From JACDAN01 sp036380355 (lineage in GTDB: Bacteria; Actinomycetota; Thermoleophilia; Gaiellales; Gaiellaceae), in assembly GCA_036380355.1 (NCBI GenBank), contig DASVEW010000067.1, positions 1-10,505 on the forward strand: DNA of 10,505 bases, written 5' to 3'. A program made the translations under genes and the position numbers. Position 1 is the stretch's first letter. Each line of letters starts with the position of its first letter. Shown in pieces: positions 1 to 6,700 of the stretch. The notes beneath the pieces were generated by a model. The model was given only the letters and a program-made list of their open reading frames with translations. It made no database searches and was not told where the DNA came from.

Positions 1-807
1 CAGCTCTGCGGCGTCGGCGAGCGCACGCATGTAGTCGGCCCAGCGCGGCTCGTCGGCGAGCAGCGGCGCCAGCAGCTCTCGGCCTCGCCGCATGTCTCCT
101 GCCTGGGCCGCGTCGAGGATCTCAGCGAACCGGACGTCGAGCGCGTCCATGTGGAAGGCACGTGCCGCCTCGGCACGGTTGTCCCCGTCGAGCGCGCGGT
201 AGCCGTCCTCGAGATCGAGGAGGCGCCGCAGCTCCCGGAGCGGCTCCGAGTGGTCGTCGACACGCAGGTCGGACACGCGTTCCCACGGCGGGCCCTCGGC
301 CGGGACGACAAGGAGGCCCGCCGCCTGCTTGCCCCGCCAGTCGCCGCCGGCCGCTTCGGCGGCGTCCAGGGCGGCCAGGAGCCGGCGCGCCAGTGTCCCG
401 CTCGCCTCCGCGAACGCGTCGACCATGGACTCCCACACCGCGGGGCCCGCGACGCAGTTCGCCTGCGCGCTGACGCCGTCCCCGATCCGATGCCCCGAGG
501 CGGGAATGGTCCGCTTGCCGGTGTGGACGGCGACCTCGCCGTCGGCCGCCAGGATTGCGACCTGCCGCGTCTGAAACTGCGGGTCTGCGGCGAGAAGGCC
601 GTCGAGCGCGAGCTTCGGCGGCTTGCCGGCCCGCAGGAGCTCGAGGCCGAGCGGCCCGTAGCTCTTCTCGCCGTAAGCCTGGGTCGCGACGGCGCCCACG
701 CCCGGCCAGGCCCACGGGACGACGGCGGCGGCGGCGAACGCACGCGACTGCACCGCGACACCGAGCTCGCCGCTCTTCTCGTCTCGGGCGACGATCGAGT
801 AGGTCAT
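1..807 (-). CDS. DUF1028 family protein (Ntn-hydrolase-like), C-terminus cut by window edge
   Basis: 269 codons are visible and no stop is reached at position 1, so the extreme C-terminus is missing. The N-terminus (MTYSIVARD, then GELGVAVQSRAF, VPWAWPGVGAVATQA) is the hallmark of DUF1028, a family placed in the Ntn-hydrolase fold superfamily. Its reaction is not established. If the fold assignment holds, Thr2 after removal of Met1 would be in the nucleophile position. Residues 1 to about 185 are the DUF1028 domain; residues about 200-269 are a helical, charged tail like the C-terminal extension of longer members. By comparison with the family only a few residues are likely missing. The start ATG at 807 overlaps the peroxiredoxin stop in an ATGA, so the two are translationally coupled. 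No signal peptide is visible, so the protein is probably cytoplasmic. I am sure of the family but not of any substrate. Confidence 0.88.
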   Translation of the reverse strand, partial: MTYSIVARDEKSGELGVAVQSRAFAAAAVVPWAWPGVGAVATQAYGEKSYGPLGLELLRAGKPPKLALDGLLAADPQFQTRQVAILAADGEVAVHTGKRTIPASGHRIGDGVSAQANCVAGPAVWESMVDAFAEASGTLARRLLAALDAAEAAGGDWRGKQAAGLLVVPAEGPPWERVSDLRVDDHSEPLRELRRLLDLEDGYRALDGDNRAEAARAFHMDALDVRFAEILDAAQAGDMRRGRELLAPLLADEPRWADYMRALADAAEL

Positions 808-1367
808 GCGATCCGTCCACGCAGCCAGGCGAGCACCTGGGCCGCGTTCTCGTCCGGCGGGAAGACCGGGTAGAAGACCTTGACGATCCGGCCCTCCTCC
901 GCGACGAGCGCCAGCCGCTTGTAGAGGCGCTTGCCCTCGAACTCGAAGGTCGGCAGGCGGAGCGCGTCGGCGAGCCGCAGCTCAGGGTCGGCGGCGACGG
1001 CGTGGGGGAGACCGAGCCGCTCGGCCGCCTCGCGCTGGTCGTCGATCGTCTGGGCCGAGAGGCCGACGACGGTCGCGCCCATCGCGCGGAGCTCCGCTCC
1101 CCAGTCGCGATAGCCGCAGGATTGCGGCGTGCAGCCGCGCGCGCCCGGCGTCTCGTCCCACCCGGTCGGCGGCTCGACCCCGGGCCGGCCGGTGCGCGGG
1201 TACGCGTAGAGGACGAGCAGCTCCGTCGCTGCGGCGGCGAGATTCAGCTCGCCCTGGGTCGTCTCGAGGTAGACGGGCGGGACGAGCCTGCCCTCGAGGT
1301 GGTCGGCGGCGCCGTCGTCCTCCGGCACGGGAAGGCCGGCAGGCAACACGGTCGGGTCGTACGTCAT
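804..1367 (-). CDS. Peroxiredoxin, BCP/PrxQ-like with long insert
   Basis: 187 aa. Peroxiredoxins reduce H2O2 and organic hydroperoxides with an active-site cysteine in a thioredoxin fold. Residues 50-58 (LLVLYAYPR) form the core strand leading to the active site. The segment GCTPQSCGYRD at 78-88 gives Cys79 as peroxidatic and Cys84 as the likely resolving cysteine, the C-x4-C spacing of atypical 2-Cys BCP/PrxQ enzymes. The protein then follows the fold with a second strand (VVGLSAQ, 101-106) and DPELRLADAL (127-136). About 15 extra residues (GRPGVEPPTGWDETPGA, 60-76) lie between the YPRT element and the active-site Cys, as in one recognisable branch of the family. The reading frame stays open upstream, but the Met at 1367 fits because it overlaps the upstream HIT-like stop (ATGA) and the upstream residues are low-complexity antisense translation. 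It is the middle gene of a three-gene operon. Confidence 0.9.
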   Translation of the reverse strand: MTYDPTVLPAGLPVPEDDGAADHLEGRLVPPVYLETTQGELNLAAAATELLVLYAYPRTGRPGVEPPTGWDETPGARGCTPQSCGYRDWGAELRAMGATVVGLSAQTIDDQREAAERLGLPHAVAADPELRLADALRLPTFEFEGKRLYKRLALVAEEGRIVKVFYPVFPPDENAAQVLAWLRGRIA

Positions 1368-1930
1368 TCGAGCGCCGCCTTCAGCGCGGCGAGGTTCTCC
1401 TGCCGGACCTGGTCGGGCAACGGCGGGAGGACGTCGTCCCAGATCGCGACGAAGCTGCCGGTCAGCTGCGGCAGGCGGGCGGGCCGCGCCATGAACCACC
1501 AATGAAGGTGCTCGCTTCCGTCTCCCCAGCGGCAGACGTGGACGCGGCCGATCTCCCCGACCGACCGCACGGCTCGTTCGATTCGGGCCAGCTGGATCCC
1601 GAGCTCCGCCGCCAGCTCGTCGGGCAGATCACCCGGGTCGGCGTAGTGGCCGCGCGGCATGAGGAGCACGATGACCGGCAACCCGTACTCGGCCTGCGGC
1701 GCCACGAGCCGCCACCGCTCGTCCGTCCAGAGGAATTCCTCGTCGGATGCAGTGCACGCCCAGCAGTCGACCCCGCCCGCGCCGACCCGAGGCAGCTCGG
1801 CCTCGATCGGCGGTGCGAGCGACCGGGGCCGCAGCTCGCCGTCGAACGGCCACGTCTCCCACTCGTGGACCGGGGGCATGCGGAGGGCGTCCTTCGCCCG
1901 CTCGTACAGCTCCTCGGGCGTTTCGGGCAT
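1364..1930 (-). CDS. HIT-superfamily-like protein with atypical HxHxW motif
   Basis: 188 aa. HIT proteins hydrolyse or transfer nucleotides through a nucleophilic His. Seen here: a CxxC pair (Cys56, Cys59) in DCWACTASDEEF, as in zinc-binding HIT proteins; a core region PVIVLLMPRGHYAD (85-98) like the central HIT strand; and GDGSEHLHWWFMARP (136-150), in the place of the HIT signature. The first two His (141, 143) are kept, including the middle one that acts as nucleophile in HIT enzymes, but the third is Trp144/Trp145. The tail (SFVAIWDDVLPPLP, about 159-172) looks like a conserved feature of an uncharacterised actinobacterial group. The gene heads the operon, with its stop overlapping the peroxiredoxin start. 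A possible -10 (TAGCAT on the minus strand, positions 1939-1944) sits 8 bases before the ATG, and no Shine-Dalgarno is visible. The superfamily assignment is fairly sure; substrate and activity are unknown. Confidence 0.75.
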   Translation of the reverse strand: MPETPEELYERAKDALRMPPVHEWETWPFDGELRPRSLAPPIEAELPRVGAGGVDCWACTASDEEFLWTDERWRLVAPQAEYGLPVIVLLMPRGHYADPGDLPDELAAELGIQLARIERAVRSVGEIGRVHVCRWGDGSEHLHWWFMARPARLPQLTGSFVAIWDDVLPPLPDQVRQENLAALKAALE

Positions 1931-1938
1931 CGCCTGCG

Positions 1939-1944
1939 ATGCTA
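1939..1944 (-). promoter_or_regulatory. Candidate -10 element shared by divergent HIT genes
   Basis: The 19-base gap between the divergent starts at 1930 and 1950 contains GATGCTAAC. Read on the minus strand, positions 1944-1939 are TAGCAT (4 of 6 matches to TATAAT), 8 bases before the ATG of the HIT-like gene. Read on the plus strand, 1938-1943 is GATGCT (3 of 6), 6 bases before the GTG at 1950. Neither start has a Shine-Dalgarno, so leaderless transcription in one or both directions is plausible. This is a motif match by eye, with no -35 support. Confidence 0.3.
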
Positions 1945-1949
1945 ACCCC

Positions 1950-2255
1950 GTGGAGTGGCCCGACTCCTTCTATGCGCTCAAGCGCGGTGAGGGCTGCCCG
2001 ATGTGCGAGCAGGGCCGGCCGGAGGACAACGACTACGGCATCCGCTTCTTCGCGGGAGACGTCGCCGACGCCTATCTCCAGAAGGCCGCCATCCAGCGCG
2101 GGTACTCGGTCGTGGTCTGGCGCGGCCGCCATGTCGCCGAGCCGACCCAGCTGTCGGACGACGAGGCCGCCGCCTACTGGCTCGAGCTGCTCGGGGTCTG
2201 CGCTCCGCGCGCTGCTCGCCTAGCGACGTTGCCGGCCCGGGTCGCGGGTCAGTAG
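1950..2255 (+). pseudogene. Truncated HIT-family protein lacking the histidine triad
   Basis: The frame encodes 101 aa from GTG at 1950. The N-terminal half closely resembles actinobacterial HIT proteins: CPMC (Cys16, Cys19) followed by QGRPEDNDYG, then FAGDVADAYLQKAAIQRGYS, VVVWRGRHVAEPTQL and DDEAAAYWLELL (to about residue 81). A complete member would go on through an NYDTLGN-like segment to the catalytic HxHxH, about 140-150 aa in all. Here the frame instead runs through an unrelated Ala/Arg-rich stretch to TAG at 2253. None of the three forward frames between 2195 and 2330 encodes a histidine triad, so a single frameshift does not explain the loss; a deletion of the 3' half fits better. 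The frame is open further upstream (to 1659), but that part is antisense to the neighbouring HIT-like gene. It probably has no hydrolase activity. Confidence 0.65.
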
Positions 2256-2288
2256 TTCGCCGCAGGCCCGATCAGCCCCGACGCCGAT

Positions 2289-2312
2289 GTGAGCGGTGCG
2301 AGCTCGGCTCAC
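2289..2312. repeat. Small inverted repeat upstream of the PPPDE-like gene
   Basis: GTGAGC at 2289-2294 is mirrored by GCTCAC at 2307-2312. Between them, 2299-2306 is the 8-base palindrome CGAGCTCG. It lies 10-33 bases before the ATG at 2322 and could be an operator or an mRNA hairpin. In DNA this GC-rich such dyads arise by chance, so the call is weak. The rest of 2256-2321 shows nothing else recognisable. Confidence 0.2.
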
Positions 2313-2321
2313 GCTGCCGCT

Positions 2322-3089
2322 ATGAGTGCAGAGCCTGGGGTCGACCTCTACTGGCTCCCGCTCGGCGCGGGCGGCCGCTCGGTGCGACTGAACGGGCGCG
2401 TCTTCGAGGCGGTGGCTGCGCGGCTCGAGCGGAGGCCACCTCGCGACCTGTACCACTCGGCGCTCGAGGTGCGCGTGCCGGAGGGCCGCTGCGTGATCGA
2501 GATGACGCCGATCCCCGACGTCAACGGCGGCGAGCGTGGCGTTGTCGCCGAGGGTGCGGTCGGAAGCCGCTGGGCGGGACGCTTCCGGATCTTCCGCTAC
2601 GAGGTGCGCCGCTGGTTCGGCGGGATCATCCCGGACGCCGACGAAGCAGTCGACAGTCCGCAGCGACTCACGGATGATCCAGATCTGGCGCAGCGCGTGC
2701 TCGACCTCGTCGCGCACGTTCCCACGCCGGTTTGGGGTCGCGACGAGCTTCGTGCGGGCGAGATGTGGAACTCCAACTCGCTGATCGCCTGGCTCATCGC
2801 GCGCTGCGGCCTCAGCGCCGAGTCGATCACGGTCCCGGCGGGTGGACGCGCTCCAGGTTGGCGTTCCGGGCTCGCCGTGGCGCGCCGCGAGGCAGCCGAG
2901 CTTCAGGTCGAAGCTACCGCGCACCAGGCACGGGCGGTGAGCGAGAACGGGCCCTCCGGCTCTCCCAGGCGGCGTGCGAACTCCCCCCGGAGCCGTGCCT
3001 GCGCGTCCGCGTCGAGCGCTGCCGTATACGCACCCGCGGGGCCCACGCCCGTCGGGAACGGCGCCCAGAGGTCGTCGAAGTCCTCGTAG
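2322..3089 (+). CDS. Conserved hypothetical protein, PPPDE/DeSI-like fold suspected, with antisense C-terminal extension
   Basis: 255 aa from ATG at 2322; another in-frame ATG at 2289 adds 11 unconvincing residues. The conserved-looking body is residues 7 to about 189 (VDLYWLPLGAGGRSVRLNGR through APGWRSGLAVARR). I recognise this as an uncharacterised actinobacterial family. RDLYHSALEVRV (41-52) and GEMWNSNSLIAWLI (146-159) resemble the two catalytic blocks of permuted-papain PPPDE/DeSI peptidases: His in a Y-H-x-x-[LIV]-E-V strand, then N-C-N-x-[FL] at the start of a helix. Here Ser151 occupies the Cys position (WNSNS). If the similarity is real, the nucleophile is changed or lost. Residues about 190-255 have shadow-like composition, and nearly all of them (194-255) are read antisense through the last 187 bases of the convergent methyltransferase gene. 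No signal peptide or membrane segment is seen. Family known to me only as hypothetical; the fold is an inference. Confidence 0.7.
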   Translation: MSAEPGVDLYWLPLGAGGRSVRLNGRVFEAVAARLERRPPRDLYHSALEVRVPEGRCVIEMTPIPDVNGGERGVVAEGAVGSRWAGRFRIFRYEVRRWFGGIIPDADEAVDSPQRLTDDPDLAQRVLDLVAHVPTPVWGRDELRAGEMWNSNSLIAWLIARCGLSAESITVPAGGRAPGWRSGLAVARREAAELQVEATAHQARAVSENGPSGSPRRRANSPRSRACASASSAAVYAPAGPTPVGNGAQRSSKSS

Positions 3090-3676
3090 GAAGCCTCCAC
3101 GACGATCGGTTTGACGTCCACGTCGTCGAGGCCGGTGCTCCGCCAGAGCTCGCCGAGCTCCTCCGGCGTCGAGAACCGCATCGTGTGCTGCTCCATCTGC
3201 GGGGTCGCACGCTCGGGGTCGAGGGCCGCTGCCGACTCCCAGAACGTCCGCAGCATCGTCATCCCGCCGCCGTAGTCCCACACGCAGCCCGCGACGACGC
3301 CTCCGGGCCGCGTCACCCGTGACATCTCCCGGAGTCCCTGCTCGGGATCCGCCAGGAAGTTGACCACGAGCTGTGACAGCGTCACGTCGAACTCGCCGTC
3401 GGCGAACGGGAGCGACTCGGCCGATCCGACGACGACCCGCGCACCGGGCACCCGGTCCCGGGCCGCCTCGACGAACGGCTCGGACGGGTCGACGCCGGCG
3501 ACGTTCGCCGCCCCGGCCGCGTCGGCGAGCGCCGCGACCAGCGCCCCCGACCCGCAGCCGACGTCGAGCGCGCGCTGGCCGGGCCGCACCCTGGCCGCAT
3601 CGCACATGGCGCGCGCCAGGGCAGGGCTGTACCGGCCGACGAAGCGGTCGTAGACATCGGCGGGGCCGCGGAACAT
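2903..3676 (-). CDS. Class I SAM-dependent methyltransferase (Methyltransf_11/UbiE-like)
   Basis: 257 aa from the ATG at 3676. It transfers a methyl group from S-adenosylmethionine to an unknown small-molecule substrate. Motif I is LDVGCGSG (37-44), the acidic end of strand 2 is Asp63 in GVDPS, the next motif is SAESLPFADGEFD (85-97), then SQLVVNFLADPEQGLREMSRV (101-121) and RPGGVVAG (123-130), in the canonical order. The region after 135 is the variable substrate-binding part. The frame continues upstream past 3700, where a GTG is a possible alternative start adding 8 residues; further upstream it overlaps lhr and is not credible. The gene is divergent from lhr (52-base gap) and convergent with the PPPDE-like gene, overlapping its 3' end. 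No partner in the window suggests the substrate. Confidence 0.88.
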   Translation of the reverse strand: MFRGPADVYDRFVGRYSPALARAMCDAARVRPGQRALDVGCGSGALVAALADAAGAANVAGVDPSEPFVEAARDRVPGARVVVGSAESLPFADGEFDVTLSQLVVNFLADPEQGLREMSRVTRPGGVVAGCVWDYGGGMTMLRTFWESAAALDPERATPQMEQHTMRFSTPEELGELWRSTGLDDVDVKPIVVEASYEDFDDLWAPFPTGVGPAGAYTAALDADAQARLRGEFARRLGEPEGPFSLTARAWCAVAST

Positions 3677-3715
3677 CTCGCGCTGATCGGCCAAGGCCAC
3701 AAGTGTCTCACTGGG

Positions 3716-3721
3716 TACGCT
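3716..3721 (+). promoter_or_regulatory. Candidate leaderless -10 element of lhr
   Basis: TACGCT at 3716-3721 fits the TAnnnT core of actinobacterial -10 elements and ends exactly 7 bases before the lhr ATG. That spacing would make the A of the ATG the first transcribed base. The intervening bases (GGGGCCG) contain no good Shine-Dalgarno. No -35 hexamer is evident. Confidence 0.4.
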
Positions 3722-3728
3722 GGGGCCG

Positions 3729-6700
3729 ATGGACGCGCTCTCCGTTTTCAGCCCCGGAACGCGCGCCTGGTTCGAGCGGACGTTCGACGGACCGACCCCC
3801 GCGCAGGAGCTCGGCTGGCCGAAGATCGCCTCCGGCGCGCACACGCTCATCCAGGCCCCCACGGGGTCGGGGAAGACCCTGGCGGCGTTCCTCTACGGGC
3901 TCGACCGGCTGCTCGAGGAGCCCGGTGAAGGCACGCGCCTCGTCTACGTCTCGCCGCTGAAGGCGCTCAACTACGACATCGAGCGCAACCTGCGCGGCCC
4001 CCTCGCCGGCCTGCAGGCGGACGTGAAGGTCGCGGTCCGCACCGGCGACACGCCGCAGAAGGAGCGGCAGGCGATGCTCCGCGAGCCGCCGGGCCTCCTG
4101 ATCACGACACCGGAATCGCTGTTCCTGATGCTCACCTCCCGCGCGCGGGAAACCCTGACCGGCGTCCGCACGCTGATCCTGGACGAGATCCACGCCGTCG
4201 CCGGGACGAAGCGCGGAGCCCATCTCGCGCTGAGCGTGGAGCGGCTCGAGCGCCTGACCGGCGAGCCCTTCCAGCGAATCGGCCTCTCGGCGACCCAGCG
4301 TCCGATGGAGGAGATCGGCAGGTTCGTCTCCGGCGGCCGCCCGATCGAGCTGGTGGACGCCGGCCGCTCGAAGGAGCTCGACGTCGAGGTCGTCGTCCCG
4401 CTCGAGGACATGCGGGAGCCTGGAATCAACGCCGAGATCACCGACCTCCTCGGCACCGGCGGTGAGTCACGCGGGCAGTCGATCTGGCCCTCGATCTACC
4501 CACGGCTGCTCGAGCTCGTGGAGGCCCACCGCTCGACGATCGTCTTCGTCAACAACCGCCGCCTGGCCGAGCGACTCGCACTGCGCTTGAACGAACTCGC
4601 GGAGAAGGAGATCGCACGCGCCCACCACGGCTCCCTGGCCCGGGAGCAGCGGCTGGAGGTGGAGGAGCTCCTGAAGCGTGGCGAGATCCCCTGCCTGGTC
4701 GCCACCTCGTCGCTCGAGCTCGGCATCGACATGGGCGCGGTCGACCTCGTAATCCAGGTCGAGTCGCCGAAGTCGGTCGCCCGCGGGCTGCAGCGGATCG
4801 GCCGCGCCGGCCACGATCTCGCGTCCGTCTCGAAGGGACGTGTCTTCCCGAAGTTCCGCGCCGACTTGCTCGAGTCCGCGGTCGTGGTCCGGCGGATGAA
4901 GGAGGGTGCGATCGAGGAGACGCAGATCCCGCGCAACCCGCTCGACGTCCTCGGGCAGCAGATCGTCGGCATCGCCTCGCAGGAGGAGATCGAAGTCGAG
5001 GAGCTGCACCGGCTCGTCAAACGGGCCTATCCCTTCGCCGACCTCTCCCGGGTCCAGCTCGAGAACGTCCTCGACATGCTCGCCGGCCGCTATCCGTCGG
5101 ACGAGTTCGCCGAGCTGCGGCCCCGGATCGTCTGGGACCGGACTGCCGGAGTGATCCGCGGCCGGGGCGGCGCGGCGCGGCTCGCGGTGACCAACGCGGG
5201 GACGATCCCCGACCGCGGTCTCTTCGGGGTCCACCTGGTCGACGGCGGCGGGAGGGTCGGCGAGCTCGACGAGGAGATGGTCTACGAGGCCCGCGCCGGC
5301 CAGACCTTCATGCTCGGCGCCTCCACCTGGCGGATCGAGGAGATCACGCGCGACCGCGTCCTCGTCTCCCCGGCGCCCGGCGTTCCCGGCGCGATCCCGT
5401 TCTGGAAGGGCGAGGGGCCGGGCCGGCCGTACGAGCTCGGCGAGGCGATCGGCAAGGCCTCCCGCGAGCTCGCGTCGCTGCCGGACGAAAAGGCCGACGA
5501 GCGGCTCCGGACCGAGTACTCGCTCGACCCGCTCGCCGCGAAGAACCTGATGACCTTCCTCCGGGAGCAGGAGCAGGCGACCGGCGCGGTTCCCTCCGAC
5601 CTGACGATCGTCGTCGCGCGCTTCCGCGACGAGATCGGCGACTGGCGTGTCTGTGTCCTGACGCCGTACGGCGCCCGAGTGCACGCGCCGTGGGCGCTCG
5701 CCGCGTCGGCGCGGCTGCAGGAGTCGCTCGGCGTCGACGCCCACGTCCTCTGGTCGGACGACGGCATCGCCTTCCACTTCCCGGACGCCGACGCCCCGCC
5801 GCCGACGGAGCAGCTCGTGCTCGACCCGGACGAGATCGACGACCTCGTGATGGCCGAGCTCCACGGCACCGCCCTCTTCGGCTCTCACTTCCGCGAGAAC
5901 GCTGCCCGCGCGCTGCTGATCCCGCGCCGCCGCCCCGGTGAGCGGACGCCGCTCTGGCAGCAGCGGCTGAAGGCCCAGAGCCTGCTCCAGGTGGCGAAGA
6001 AGTACGGGTCCTTCCCGGTCATGCTCGAGACCTTCCGCGAGTGCCTGCAGGACGTGTTCGACCTGCCGGCGCTGAAGCGGCTCCTCCACGGGGTCAAGAC
6101 CCGGCAGATCGACCTGGTGGACGTCGAGAGCGCCTCGGCCTCGCCGTATTCGGCCTCGCTCCTCTTCGACTACATCGCGACGTACATGTACGAGGACGAC
6201 ACGCCGCCCGCCGAGAGGCGGGCGCAGGCGCTGTCGCTCGACCGCGACCTCCTGCGCGAGCTGCTCGGCCAGGAGGAGCTGCGCGACCTCCTCGACCCGG
6301 GCGCCCTCGACAAGGTCGAGACGTCGCTCGCAGGGGAGGCCAAGGACGCGGACGGCCTCCACGACCTCCTCCTCCGTCGCGGCGACCTGCGGCCGGGCGA
6401 GTTCGACGAGGCCTTCGCCGCTGTCCTCGAGGCCGAGCGCCGGGCGGTGCGCGTCCGCGTCGGCGGGGAGGAGCGGCTGATCGCCGCCGAGGACGCGGGC
6501 CGCTACCGCGACGCGCTGGGCGCGATGCCTCCGAGCGGCTTGCCCGACGCCTTCCTGGAGTCCGCCGACCAGCCGCTGCGCTCGCTCCTGGCGCGGTTCG
6601 CACGCGGTCGCGGGCCGTTCACGACCCGCGAGGCCGCGGAGCGCTTCGGCATTGACCCCGAGCGGGCCGAGGCCGAGCTGACCGAGCTGGAGCGGGAGGA

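Noticed and set aside
1368..1502. Longer peroxiredoxin start 45 codons upstream
   Set aside because: The extra segment is out-of-frame translation of the HIT-like gene; the ATGA overlap at 1364-1367 is the normal operon junction.
151..1505. Plus-strand frames opposite DUF1028 and the peroxiredoxin
   Set aside because: The minus-strand products match known families with coupled starts and stops; the plus-strand translations are Arg/Ala-rich with no family resemblance.
1659..1949. N-terminal extension of the truncated HIT gene to an upstream ATG
   Set aside because: The added residues are antisense to the HIT-like gene and low-complexity; HIT similarity begins right after the GTG at 1950.
3701..3862. 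Longer methyltransferase start reaching into lhr
   Set aside because: It would overlap the lhr N-terminus head to head; the added residues do not resemble a methyltransferase, and ATG at 3676 or GTG at 3700 suffices.
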